Source: Chamaelirium japonicum (Eukaryota; Streptophyta; Magnoliopsida; Liliales; Melanthiaceae). From it: DNA of 64,000 bases. Shown here in pieces: positions 24,401 to 28,865 of the stretch. The first letter of the stretch is position 1, and the number at the start of each line of letters is the position of its first letter. The stretch covers positions 48,034,440 through 48,098,439 of the forward strand of contig OX393550.1 in assembly GCA_947650365.1 (NCBI GenBank), written 5' to 3'. The position numbers and the translations under genes were made by a program. The notes beneath the pieces were generated by a model that searched no databases, was not told the origin of the DNA, and saw only the letters and a program-made list of their open reading frames with translations.

Positions 24401-27400
24401 CGACGGGGTAGTGCCGCTCCTCTTCTTCTCCGGGCTTTTGGGCTTGATCGGAGTCGAAGCCTTGTTGGAGACGACGGGGTAGTGCCGCTCCTCTTCTTCT
24501 CCGGGCTTTTGGGCTTGATCGGAGTCGAAGCTTGTTGGAGACGACGGGGTAGTGCCGCTCCTCTTCTTCTCCGGGCTTTTGGGCTTGATCGGAGTCGAAG
24601 CTTGTTGGAGGCGACGGGGTAGTGCCGCTCCTCTTCTTCTCCGGGCTTTTGGGCTTGATCGGAGTCGAAGCTTGTTGGAGACGACGGGGTAGTGCCGCTC
24701 CTCTTCTTCTCCGGCCTTTTGGGCTTGATCGGAGTCGAAGCTTGTTGGAGACGACGGGGTAGTGCCGCTCCTCTTCTTCTCCGGGCTTTTGGGCTTGATC
24801 GGAGTCGAAGGCTTGTTGGAGACGACGGGGTAGTGCCGCTCCTCTTCTTCTCCGGGCTTTTGGGCTTGATCGGAGTCGAAGGCTTGTTGGAGACGACGGG
24901 GTAGTGCCGCTCTTCTTCTTCTCCGGGCTTTTGGGCTTGATCGGAGTCGAAGCTTGTTGGAGACGACGGGGTAGTGCCGCTCCTCTTCTTCTCCGGGCTT
25001 TTGGGCTTGATCGGAGTCGAAGCTTGTTGGAGACGACGGGGTAGTGCCGCTCCTCTTCTTCTCCGGGCTTTTGGGCTTGATCGGAGTCGAAGCTTGTTGG
25101 AGACGACGGGGTAGTGCCGCTCCTCTTCTTCTCCGGCCTTTGCTTCTGGCGTCTTCGGAGTCGAAGGGTTCTTCTTCTCCGAGCTTTCTTCTTCGTGCAC
25201 GGAGTCGAAGGGATGATCTTCGTGTGCAAGGGTCTTCACATTGATGAGGACTTTCAGTAAGCCGATCCCTCGAGACAGGCTTGACTGTGCCTCGTGAAGC
25301 CTTGGGTCGATGAAGAAGCGTCTCCTCTTCTGCAGAGTTCTGGCGTTTCGTCTTCAATTTCCCGACCATTTTTTCCTTCCCCCACCCCCTCTATTTATAG
25401 GCAAAGAGGTGGGGAGAGAGATATGGGAACTTTTTAATTTTAAATCCCTTTTGTATCTCTCTCATAATTACCCGGATTTTATTCATCCATTGATGAGGGG
25501 GATAACATTTAGTTGTTTTCCTTTTCTGGCGGGTGCAATTATGGCTGGATTTTGCGCACGAAATCGATGGCGATCGGGCGCTTCGTCTTGTGCGTCGGAT
25601 CGAGGGATCGGCGCAGATCCGCGTGTGTGCAGACGTCATACGCTACCTCCCCCCGCGCATGACGGTATTTCTTTCCTTTTCTTTCTTTTCTTTCCTTTTC
25701 TTTTCTTTCCTTTTCTTTTCTTTCCCTTCTTTTCTTTCCTTTTTCTTTTCTTTCTTTTCTTTTCTTTCCTTTTCTTGCCTTTCCTTGCAGGGCCGGCCGG
25801 CCCCTCCATGGGGTTCGGTCCCCACTAGGGCCGGCCCTATGGGGTTCGGACCCTAGTAGGGGCCGGCCCCTCTTGAAGTGGGGTCCGGGTCCGCATCGGC
25901 GCGCGCGAGTCGGGTCCGCGTGTCGGGTTTGCATCCGTGTCGGTGCGCGCGAGTTGGGTCCGCGTGTCGGGTTTGCATCCGCGTCGGCACACGTAAGTCG
26001 GGTTCGGGTCCGACGAAATTCGTGTGTCTACAACATGCTGTCAGTATTGTCAGTCAATTTGTTACAGCTCCACGCTCAATTCACTATGGTGCTCTTCTTC
26101 GGATCCTCCGGTACCTTAGAGGGACAGTTACTCGCTCCTTATTTTTGTCGTCGTCTTCCTCTTTCAGTCTTGAACCTACTCAGATGCAGACTGGACTGGA
26201 GATCCGACTACACGCCGCTCCACCACTGGTTACTGCTTGTTTCTGGGCGATTCACTAATATCCTGGCGCAGCAAGAAGCAGAAAGTGGTGTCTCTTTACA
26301 GAACTGAGGCAGAGAACAGGGCCATAACCTCCACGACCAAAGAGATAGTCCATCTTCGACATCTCCTCAATGATCTTGATATTGTTTTCTCCGGGCCTAC
26401 TCAATTTCACTGTGATAACCGGAGTACTATTAAGATTGCTAGCAATCAGTTTTTCATGAGAGGACAAAGCACATCGAGATTGATTATCACTTCGTCCGAC
26501 AGAGTATGAGGCCAAGACGATCTCACTCCCCTTCGTTCCCTCAGTAAAGCAAATAGTTGACATCTTCACGAAGTCACATCCTACACCACGCTTTCGGTCT
26601 TTGATTGGTAAACTCTTGGTGTATGATCCACTTGAGTTTGAGGGGGGGGGGGTGTTAAGATGTATTATGTATATACACTTACTTAGTGTATAGATAACTC
26701 ACATGTATTTTGCCGTTTATATTGGCCTAATGAGAGATTCGTTCCATTCTCAACCCTTGCCGTATCTCTCTTCCTCTCTAGGGTTTGTCACATTTCGAAA
26801 AAAATATGCCAGGAAGTCAAATGGGCTGCTCAGAGGGTTCAGGGTTTAGGGTTCTAGAGTTTAAGGTTTAATGGTTTAGGGTTTACAATTTAAACTTTAG
26901 TGAAATTCAGCTACAATTCCTGGAAATTCCAGAAAATTTTGGAAAACTTTGAAAGTTTCAAGCAATTTTATAAATTTACCCCAATTTCCACTTCGAATAT
27001 TTCAAGTCCCCCCATTTCGTTTCGGGAGGATCATAAAAATAAGAGTATTTGGTTAAATTTTTAGGGTTTTCGGAAAATTTTGAACCATGAATCCCTGAAA
27101 GCAACTCCACTAGAAGTCCAGAACCTCTTATTCACCAATATCCTTAATGATGTCCTAAAGTAGGATTTCAAGCACTTCACAGATCGAAAAACAAACGGAT
27201 GTAACATAAATGACGAACGCTGCATCAACTTTGAGCGAGCATTCTTACCTTGGGAAGCACAGCTTGATCCTCTTTGAGTTTGGAAGGCTCGCACGAAAGA
27301 TCGTAGTCCATCACATCCAGCACCGAACTGGAATCGCGACAAGTAAAGACTATTTCCTGAAACCCAATAAACAAGCTGAACATCATCGACGGGAATTACC

Positions 27401-27772
27401 GTGAAGGGGTTCGATCAGATAGGCCCAAGGCTCCATGCATGGCGGAAGGCATATGTGCGAGCATGTGCTGGGCCTTCCTTTGCTGCCGCAGAGACTGCTC
27501 GACCAGTTTCTGTATCAGAGAATCAGAGACAAAGTAATGGAATCCACGTTGAGATGCCCAGCAAGAATCCGAGCAAATTTGCGAGTAGATTTGGGTAAAG
27601 GGTGACTGACTTTGGCCTTGGGAATCGCGCTCCTTTCCTCTTGCAATCGGTCCCTGATTGCCTTGATCTGGGACTCCATCGCCTTCAGTGTGGTGTCCAC
27701 GGCTGAGAGATCTGCCACCACGCCGGTGGTAGGGTACACTGGGGAAGCAAATGAAAAAGGGTTTTATCTCCA

Positions 27773-27807
<35 letters not shown>

Positions 27808-27905
27808 CTGTTGCGAGCGATAACCAGTTCTTGCAGTTCGGCGATGCGGGTGTTGAAGGAGGATATGAGCGTATCAAGGGAAGAGCCCGCTTGCTTCAGA
27901 TCCAT
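317..27905 (-). CDS. SKA1: SKA1, spindle and kinetochore-associated protein 1 (3-prime end outside window)
   Basis: SKA1 is a subunit of the Ska complex, which links kinetochores to spindle microtubules in mitosis. Eight exons join in phase: 27905-27809, 27738-27611, 27509-27400, 27327-27249, 2918-2851, 785-680, 596-567 and 430-317, giving 244 residues. The start is the ATG at 27905-27903 followed by [16 protein letters not shown]. Residues 1 to about 110 form the N-terminal coiled-coil part ([16 protein letters not shown], then [18 protein letters not shown]). From about residue 139 comes the C-terminal microtubule-binding winged-helix region ([41 protein letters not shown]). The Arabidopsis family member is about 270 residues, so one short terminal exon is missing. 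All introns are GT-AG; the acceptor of exon 5 is the less common AAG. Intron 4 is 24,330 bp and filled with nested retroelements. I recognised the family from memory; no alignment was run. Confidence 0.93.
567..596 (-). CDS. SKA1: SKA1 exon 7 (30-nt micro-exon)
   Basis: Ten codons ([10 protein letters not shown]) lie between a GTAG acceptor (598-597) and a GTAAGT donor (566-561). The reading joins ..VPKNK and ELRDIA in phase, matching the family pattern of a LW/TW-DKALELRD segment. It is far too short for ORF-based gene finding. Confidence 0.9.
680..785 (-). CDS. SKA1: SKA1 exon 6
   Basis: The exon is 106 nt. It begins after a TGCAG acceptor, completes a serine codon split with exon 5, then reads [19 protein letters not shown] and ends PKNK before a GTCTCA donor (679-674). 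This is the most family-diagnostic segment. Confidence 0.94.
1537..1656 (+). repeat. TRIM left LTR
   Basis: This 120-bp LTR has TG...CA ends. It differs from the right LTR at scattered positions, so the insertion is not very recent. Confidence 0.93.
1743..1861 (+). repeat. TRIM right LTR
   Basis: This 119-bp copy of the left LTR is preceded by a purine tract and followed by the GATTG duplication. Confidence 0.93.
2851..2918 (-). CDS. SKA1: SKA1 exon 5
   Basis: The exon is 68 nt and reads [19 protein letters not shown] then SLS plus a split serine. The acceptor follows a long T-tract and is GTGAAG; the donor is GTGAGT. It joins exon 4 (..AVLPK) in phase across 24.3 kb. Confidence 0.93.
3334..3401. 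repeat. 20-bp direct repeat near the left Copia border
   Basis: The same 20 nt, taatctctgtttttaataag, occur at 3334-3353 and 3382-3401. This could be a local duplication. No matching copy is visible at the right border of the Copia element, so it is not shown to be its target duplication. Confidence 0.6.
3903..4800 (+). pseudogene. Copia gag remnant
   Basis: The segment starts [20 protein letters not shown] and contains gag-like text ([20 protein letters not shown], then [13 protein letters not shown]). A TAG at 4278-4280 interrupts it in frame; the reading continues [20 protein letters not shown] to about 4570 and then shifts frame. A nucleocapsid knuckle at about 4690-4745 has lost its usual spacing of cysteines (HCQMSGHF remains). 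Confidence 0.8.
4864..5990 (+). pseudogene. Copia protease and integrase remnant
   Basis: The protease stretch [20 protein letters not shown] retains the surroundings of the aspartic site, but the expected D-S-G is D-S-D. After a frameshift near 5180, the integrase region reads [20 protein letters not shown] and later [16 protein letters not shown] and [15 protein letters not shown]. Stops at 5672-5674 and later, plus frameshifts, make it non-functional. Confidence 0.82.
5990..6613 (+). pseudogene. Copia integrase C-terminus and proline-rich linker
   Basis: The open frame runs from the end of the integrase into a proline- and serine-rich stretch (residues about 95-150), typical of the variable linker between integrase and reverse transcriptase in Copia elements. 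It ends at a TGA at 6611. Confidence 0.65.
6870..7525 (+). pseudogene. Copia reverse transcriptase remnant, 5-prime part
   Basis: Conserved Copia RT text is clear: [59 protein letters not shown] and [14 protein letters not shown]. The catalytic YVDD is mutated to YVDN ([11 protein letters not shown]). A stop at 7388 and later ones follow. The hAT insertion begins at 7526. Confidence 0.88.
7526..8761. mobile_element. Non-autonomous hAT-like element inside Copia
   Basis: The terminal inverted repeats start TAGGGCTGGCAATGGGCC and end GGCCCATTGCCAGCCCTA. The 8-bp target duplication GTGCTGCC is exact (7518-7525 and 8762-8769). Subterminal regions are full of gggccgggcttgg-type repeats. The 1,236-bp element encodes no recognisable transposase. 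Removing it restores the Copia text, so it inserted after the Copia element. Confidence 0.93.
8346..8490. repeat. Tandem duplication of about 73 bp within the hAT
   Basis: The text from aatggggttgctgcactt to gatcacggcaat occurs twice back to back with almost no divergence, so this is a recent local duplication. Confidence 0.8.
8770..8920 (+). pseudogene. Copia RT fragment between hAT and Gypsy
   Basis: The text reads [20 protein letters not shown] then [16 protein letters not shown], the well-known Copia segment before the RNase H domain. It breaks off at the Gypsy LTR and continues at 26033 with [20 protein letters not shown]. Confidence 0.88.
8921..11787 (-). repeat. Gypsy 3-prime LTR (left copy), 2,867 bp
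   Basis: In the sense (minus) direction the LTR starts TGTAGACACACGAATTTCG and ends GCGTCCACA. It contains a 70-bp tandem array, long CT-rich tracts at 11440-11545 and ggccggcccc motifs around 11548-11630. Its long open frames (up to 525 codons) are products of the tandem repeat, not genes. Confidence 0.95.
9946..10912. repeat. 70-bp tandem repeat array in left LTR, about 14 copies
   Basis: The unit begins cttgttggagacgacggg and ends gatcggagtcgaag. Units are nearly identical, with a few 71-bp variants. Because 70 is not a multiple of three, successive units are read in successive frames, and the minus strand is open in all three. The right LTR carries the same array at 24177-25143. Confidence 0.93.
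11788..11803 (-). other. Polypurine tract of Gypsy element
   Basis: On the sense strand, TTGAGGGGGCATT lies immediately upstream of the 3-prime LTR. Its position and purine content fit plus-strand priming. Confidence 0.75.
11804..15254 (-). other. Gypsy 3-prime non-coding region: tandem repeats, GC-rich block and A-tracts
   Basis: This 3.4-kb stretch lies between the pol stop and the 3-prime LTR. It holds related repeats of about 118 bp (11940-12170) and about 150 bp (13220-13900), and a very GC-rich block (12360-13200). On the sense strand it carries four A-tracts of about 20 nt (15232-15211, 14190-14168, 12860-12840, 12355-12335). Open frames exist on both strands but follow base composition and repeats; none resembles a known protein. 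A 21-nt copy of the LTR edge sits at 12356-12376. Confidence 0.7.
13222..13900. repeat. Tandem repeat, about 154-bp unit, about 4.5 copies
   Basis: Copies of a unit containing gtgctgcctggggttgcac and ttgctccgtcttcccggtgt recur at spacings of 154, 154 and 148 bp. Two shorter relatives lie at 11940-12170. The array is internal to the Gypsy element and has no LTR function that I can see. Confidence 0.85.
15255..18935 (-). CDS. Gypsy pol: reverse transcriptase, RNase H, second RNase H, integrase
   Basis: The 1,226-codon frame is open throughout; the first ~80 residues overlap the gag frame and are probably not translated this way. RT spans about residues 190-440, with [11 protein letters not shown] (285-295), [13 protein letters not shown] and catalytic YVDD (349-352). 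The first RNase H (about 460-615) has LYIAAQ where the first catalytic aspartate is expected, so it looks degenerate. A second, archaeal-type RNase H follows (about 640-765) with [22 protein letters not shown] and ADALA. Integrase runs from about 870 to 1160: an HHCC finger (HAGICGSH ... CQAC), aspartates in LDIVGP and TDNG, and a glutamate in GLAEAF. All integrase and RT catalytic residues are present. The frame ends KYLKRYYA. Confidence 0.93.
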   Translation of the reverse strand: MKQLKDRQSPMHSLPTSAIQEAGEDDDGLDAKPCSGSKPEAIKTGRIENAHPSSRGSGQSNNQRRSRHSLVWGCQSRTSFRHPPTHPPMAAAHHISITDPGNGDTSTSDDELPDAPPVLEEGGQSTVDDLKEINLGTETEPRSTFVSTLLTPEEEAAYVKLLKEYRDVFAWSYKEMPGLDPKIAVHQLSVKNGASAIKQGQRRYRPELVPQIEGEVNKLIEAGFIREVKYPTWISSVVPVKKKNGQIRVCVDFRDLNNACPKDGFPLPITELMVDATTGHEVLTFMDGSSGYNQIRMAPKDEELTAFRTPKGIYCYKVMPFGLKNAGATYQRAMQKIFDDILHQNVECYVDDLVVKSKKKSAHLQDLELIFKRLRRYQLRMNPLKCAFGVSSGKFLGFVVRHRGIEIDQSKIDAIVNMPAPKTVRDLRGLQGHLAYIRRFIANLAGKCHPFSRLMKKGAPFKWDEACQEAFQNIKAYLLKPPVLSAPVQGRPLILYIAAQEQSLGALLAQNNELGVETACYYLSRTLVGAELNYSPIEKVCLAFIFATKKLRHYMLAHTIRLVSKADPLKYIMSRPVLSGRLAKWALLLLEFDITFVPQKAVKGQALADFLAEYPLPAEWELSEDLPDEEVFSVDIAPPWKMFFDGAARQDIAGAGVIFVTPDNEILPFSFLLSESCSNNVAEYQALLIGLELADEMKLQGLEIFGDSQLVIQQVLGAYEVNKEDLVPLHAQAVKLLEKLKAVSIQHVSRNLNQQADALANLAATLPFPDERSRVVPVCRRFVIIEKEGPPEVPVQTNAVHALEIEEQDWRQPFVEYLVHGKLPEDPKRKSDIRRRSLRFYHFNGELYRRSYDGPDGTLLRCLAKEEAEAALEEVHAGICGSHQSGPKLHFRIRRMGYYWPTMIKDSLEYARRCQACQMHGDYIRQPPEPLHPTIASWPFDGCCLDIVGPLPKSSKQHLYILAATDYFSKWAEAIPLREVTKYSVISFIQNDIIFRYGVPRYIVTDNGKQFKNAAVSQFCALYNIKQNCSTMYNAPANGLAEAFNKTLCKLLEKTVSKTKKDWHERMGEALWAYRTSFRTPTQATPYSLVYGVEAVLPLELQIPSLRIAVQEGLTSDDNAQLRLAELEALDERRLKAQQRLECYQARLSRAFNKRIRPRSFQIGELVLAVKRPIILSHRGGKKFDAKWDGPHSVKEVYSNGAYLLTTPEGLTLGPINGKYLKRYYA
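18625..22593 (-). CDS. Gypsy gag-protease
   Basis: The 1,322-codon frame opens after an in-frame TAG and continues the frame of 23097-22606. The gag capsid-type domain lies at about residues 100-290 ([30 protein letters not shown]). A CKYHR...H....C knuckle-like motif follows at about 395-408. A roughly 70-residue segment containing [20 protein letters not shown] is duplicated (about 504-572 and 573-641). The aspartic protease is at about 855-960 with DCGSA (872-876) in place of the usual D-S/T-G-A. A glycine-rich G-patch-like stretch lies near 1165-1240. The frame runs past a tetranucleotide repeat at 18671-18692 and stops, while the pol frame begins there in another phase. Confidence 0.9.
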   Translation of the reverse strand: MEEKDRHINTLLQKLSAKDAAAVSQPVASPVPSSTPAPAEVVPTIQAVTPALSSAPVPVEVVSPTPASVATQPPATAATMSAQQVQALIADMMRSHGSSLPPIMAAYSKPYTTRIQQLRFPVGFQPPKFQHFDGKGNPRQHVAHFIETCNNAGTYGDEMVKQFVRTLKGNAFDWYVDLPAGTIDSWDQMEREFLNRFYSTRRTVSMTELTAVKQRKDEPVIDYIDRWRNLALNSRDRLSEDSAIEMCTQGMHWGLLYILKGIKPRSFEELATRAHDMELSLANRGESKNKDFLKIEKKDKPPATKPKQVNVADVASTSKPLKIGGKPDQKKGAVIPPPPPPRQRMTLEELEAKEYPFPDSKVSSMFDQLLQEKMIELPPSKRPEQMHRVDDPLFCKYHRMVSHPIERCFVFKERIMALAKQGKIEIDSGEVATANMTSITFGSFSPVLVAARRSMPKLRINRQAPIAKSTSQPKVSKRRQYTPALTEEETPLPWGESSLTPAPLPSNAASQRAFQRRYEQGDPEVGLLGQPSGKFDYYVLYSRPPSVSINEIKPTGWESEDVPVEPQEVPASLPSNATSQYALQKRYEQGDPEVGLLGQPSGKFDYYVLYSKPPLVSAEEIKPTGWGSEDESVEPPEEQVPPREPVAAVDHHPSGGESTDEEAWVMLPRRRKPWQEKKLKQDRVMRGFTKRKTYKKKSKTPGRKAFKVPPASQDDIFQQSLPEPTTLQEFFPDHFLPADQHIKVSCCMVEVHEASEGKNESKTSGEGDSADEGDDSDEGGTASHDEAILHMPLVEALHLPKKARLAMAAALADPDSYKRKRKDDQKRKAVASCDATITFSDEDLQLGTRLHNRSLYVSGYIKEKPVNRILLDCGSAVNIMPIQTMRQLGITDDQLSPSQLVIQGFNQGGQSTVGIIHLKLSIGPLDTTVLFHIIDCQTSYRLLLGRPWLHENGIVVSTWHQCLKYYEKGVERCIVADDKPFNEAEAHLADAKFYQAKGLVAEVLPAKAPRAQKIEEVKQDKTPLPANPALPSDEARLKVQGTPKPGRRMRISFEPRAMQHTPLPIQTAPVLRLAPQWLRKSERSPSTPTRKLAPSLSQANVITLQEMTVPLPSLTQAPNPSRPVESADLEQLGFKPEGSWGQNAAKLLFRAGYNEESAMGTLPPAATPHGMTRTQAWLFQNGEQIPPNRRGIGSSQAPLVIRTAAKRTFTSNYIEARIVDEAAEGSTISDALSTYLSHPGSRRRRRRARCQALFRKQTRGDKDWSNRKRTSVFERLGPVKQSKKKSAFARLGMPIEDFVSTPTHPPTHGCRPSYLHYGSRQR
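18671..18692. repeat. (TGGG)n microsatellite at gag/pol frame change
   Basis: Five to six TGGG units lie where the gag-protease frame must shift by +1 to enter pol. Gain of one 4-bp unit would produce exactly this shift. Confidence 0.8.
22606..23097 (-). CDS. Gypsy gag N-terminal segment
   Basis: The 163-codon frame starts [19 protein letters not shown]; the second methionine (MAGTNSD) is an alternative start. It ends QMNEHMA followed by TAG (22608-22606), then continues in the same frame as ITRLMEEKD. It therefore looks like the start of gag, split from the rest by a single nonsense codon. Polar and low-complexity text, no known domain. Confidence 0.8.
   Translation of the reverse strand: MKFAMAGTNSDAFAPSLSPIAESPLLRHGDPVNPEGDAPPMVRVYTRRTRTLADVFVPEATTEDARQSADEALVLEETSLDPGVHVQTFGEDQPQPRTRSGSPADVAPPLQGANINHQPEASRRNYVSDDDGEDANMQHRDVLRHHPPTALQLQVMQMNEHMA
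23152..26032 (-). repeat. Gypsy 5-prime LTR (right copy), 2,881 bp
   Basis: This is the near-identical partner of 8921-11787, with a 14-bp longer pyrimidine tract near 25725. Directly downstream on the sense strand is GATTTCTAGCACGCCCGGTG, where a primer-binding site is expected; I cannot name the tRNA. Confidence 0.95.
26033..26792 (+). mobile_element. Ty1/copia element, right part with RNase H and probable 3-prime LTR
   Basis: Copia text resumes right after the Gypsy target duplication: RT end ([20 protein letters not shown]), RNase H ([20 protein letters not shown]) and the region [20 protein letters not shown] purine tract (26636-26652, TTTGA then G-run) precedes TGTTAAGATGTATTATG, which reads as the start of a short LTR ending near 26792 in GTCACA. 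No matching left LTR was found, so its extent is provisional. Confidence 0.8.
26793..27248 (-). other. Right end of SKA1 intron 4 with telomere-like repeats
   Basis: This AT-rich intron sequence contains degenerate TTTAGGG-like units at about 26834-26886 (gggtttagggttctagag and variants). Nothing coding was recognised. Confidence 0.6.
27249..27327 (-). CDS. SKA1: SKA1 exon 4
   Basis: The exon is 79 nt, with acceptor ATTCCAG and donor AAG-GTAAGA. With two bases from exon 3 it reads [20 protein letters not shown] then DQAVLPK. Two upstream AGs give a stop or a different frame, so this acceptor was chosen because it preserves phase into exon 5. The linker is less conserved in the family. Confidence 0.85.
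27400..27509 (-). CDS. SKA1: SKA1 exon 3
   Basis: The exon is 110 nt, acceptor ATACAG and donor GTAATT. It reads [20 protein letters not shown] then [16 protein letters not shown]. It continues the N-terminal coiled coil. Confidence 0.92.
27611..27738 (-). CDS. SKA1: SKA1 exon 2
   Basis: The exon is 128 nt, acceptor CCCCAG and donor GTCAGT. With one base from exon 1 it reads [20 protein letters not shown] then [20 protein letters not shown], ending KAK. Heptad-rich coiled coil. Confidence 0.93.
27774..27803. repeat. (GA)n microsatellite in SKA1 intron 1
   Basis: Intron 1 is only 70 bp (27808-27739). Nearly half of it is this repeat, read as UC repeats in the pre-mRNA. Confidence 0.95.
27809..27905 (-). 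CDS. SKA1: SKA1 exon 1 with start codon
   Basis: The exon is 97 nt and encodes [20 protein letters not shown] then [12 protein letters not shown] plus one base; the donor is GTAATC. The family N-terminus is strongly conserved here, which fixes the start. The ATG follows a purine-rich leader. Confidence 0.94.
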
Positions 27906-27908
27906 GGC

Positions 27909-27910
<2 letters not shown>

Positions 27911-27955
<45 letters not shown>

Positions 27956-27971
27956 CCTCCCTCCCTCCCTG
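27911..27971 (-). repeat. Pure GA then GGGA repeat tract in SKA1 5-prime leader
   Basis: On the sense strand the region just before the ATG reads (GGGA)n followed by about 20 GA units. GA tracts in plant leaders are known targets of BPC-type GAGA-binding proteins. Here the tract is also complementary to the UC tract in intron 1. Confidence 0.85.
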
Positions 27972-27998
27972 CTTTCCCAACTTCGAACCTGCGATCTT

Positions 27999-28008
27999 GG
28001 CGGGAAAA
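27999..28008 (-). promoter_or_regulatory. E2F-type site upstream of SKA1
   Basis: On the sense strand TTTTCCCGCC matches the E2F consensus TTTCCCGC exactly. It lies about 95 nt upstream of the ATG. E2F sites drive S/G2-linked genes in plants, which fits a mitotic kinetochore gene. Single-site match only. Confidence 0.6.
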
Positions 28009-28063
28009 TTTAGGCGACTGAAAAAACTGGGCCAACTACTTACCCCCTAATACACAGTCAGCC

Positions 28064-28853
28064 AACCTTATATCAAAATCTACATCAGATTTGATATAAG
28101 ATATGGTTAAAAGCTCAATTTGATGTGGAGTGTTTTACATCAAATCTAATGAAAATTAATTTGATGTGGACTAGGGATGGCAACGGTGCGGTTTCGGTGC
28201 GGTTTCGGACAAAACTGAAACCGCACCGCAACACCGAAACCGCACCGCACCACGACGGTATTCCATATGTAAAACCAAAACCGCACCATGCGGTGCGGTG
28301 CACCACGGTTTTACATTATAATGGTCTAAACGGTGCGGTTTTTTGCGGTTTTGGGTAAAACCGAAACCGCACCGCAACACCGAAACCGCAAACCGAAACC
28401 GCACCGCACCGCGACGGTTTTATATTTTGGCAAACCAAAACCGCACCATGCGGTGCGGTTTTCCGCGGTTTGCGGTTTTAAACCGCACCGTTGCCATCCC
28501 TAATGTGGACCACTCTAATACTACACTAAATCGTCGGAGAGGATCGAGATCGTCGGAGTGGAGATGTGTATGCTGACCGGAGTGAAGTTGTAAGTGCTCG
28601 CTGGAGGAAAAGAGGGTGGGGGATGAAATAGGCGGAAGAGGAGCTCGAATATGACTGTTGGGGGAGAATATAGCCGTTGGGATTTAATGTAAAAATTTGA
28701 TGGGGGCTCCCAATCCTTCTAATCTTATGGAGAAATTTGATGAAAAGTTAATTTGATAAAAATTTGGTATAGAGTTGGAGCTGCTTTTTAGCTCTCATGT
28801 CATCAAATTTAAATTTGATGGGTCATTTGATGTAGGATTGGAGATGCCGATCC
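28064..28853. mobile_element. Possible Mutator-like MITE upstream of SKA1
   Basis: A 12-bp direct repeat ACACAGTCAGCC flanks the segment (28052-28063 and 28854-28865). The inner ends are imperfectly inverted (CCAACCTTATATCAAA against the complement of the right end, CCAATCCTACATCAAA). No coding. A hAT inserted later at 28172-28502. Confidence 0.5.
28172..28502. mobile_element. Non-autonomous hAT-like MITE, 331 bp
   Basis: The inverted ends are TAGGGATGGCAACGGTGCGG and CCGCACCGTTGCCATCCCTA. The 8-bp target duplication ATGTGGAC is exact (28164-28171 and 28503-28510). The interior is made of aaaccgcaccg-type repeats in both orientations. It lies about 270 bp upstream of the SKA1 start codon. 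Confidence 0.95.
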
Positions 28854-28865
28854 ACACAGTCAGCC

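Larger units (their letters stand above)
8921..26032 (-). mobile_element. Ty3/gypsy LTR retrotransposon, Tat-like lineage, 17.1 kb, young
   Basis: Two long LTRs (8921-11787 and 23152-26032) with TG...CA ends flank gag, protease and pol on the minus strand. The 5-bp target duplication ACATG (8916-8920 and 26033-26037) is exact, and the insertion cuts the Copia RT/RNase H text. The LTRs differ by about nine substitutions and one 14-bp indel in a pyrimidine tract, roughly 0.3 percent, so the insertion is recent. Pol has a second, archaeal-type RNase H after the first one, which marks the Tat lineage. One in-frame stop in gag and a frame change before pol argue against an intact single polyprotein. 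Confidence 0.95.
2919..27248 (-). other. SKA1 intron 4, 24,330 bp, nested retrotransposons
   Basis: The donor is GTAAGA at 27248-27243 and the acceptor AAG at 2921-2919. About 0.48 kb at the left (2919-3401) and 0.46 kb at the right (26793-27248) have no recognised transposon coding and may be the original intron. Between them lies a Copia element interrupted by a hAT and by a complete Gypsy element. The Gypsy is in the same orientation as SKA1, the Copia is opposite. Confidence 0.9.
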
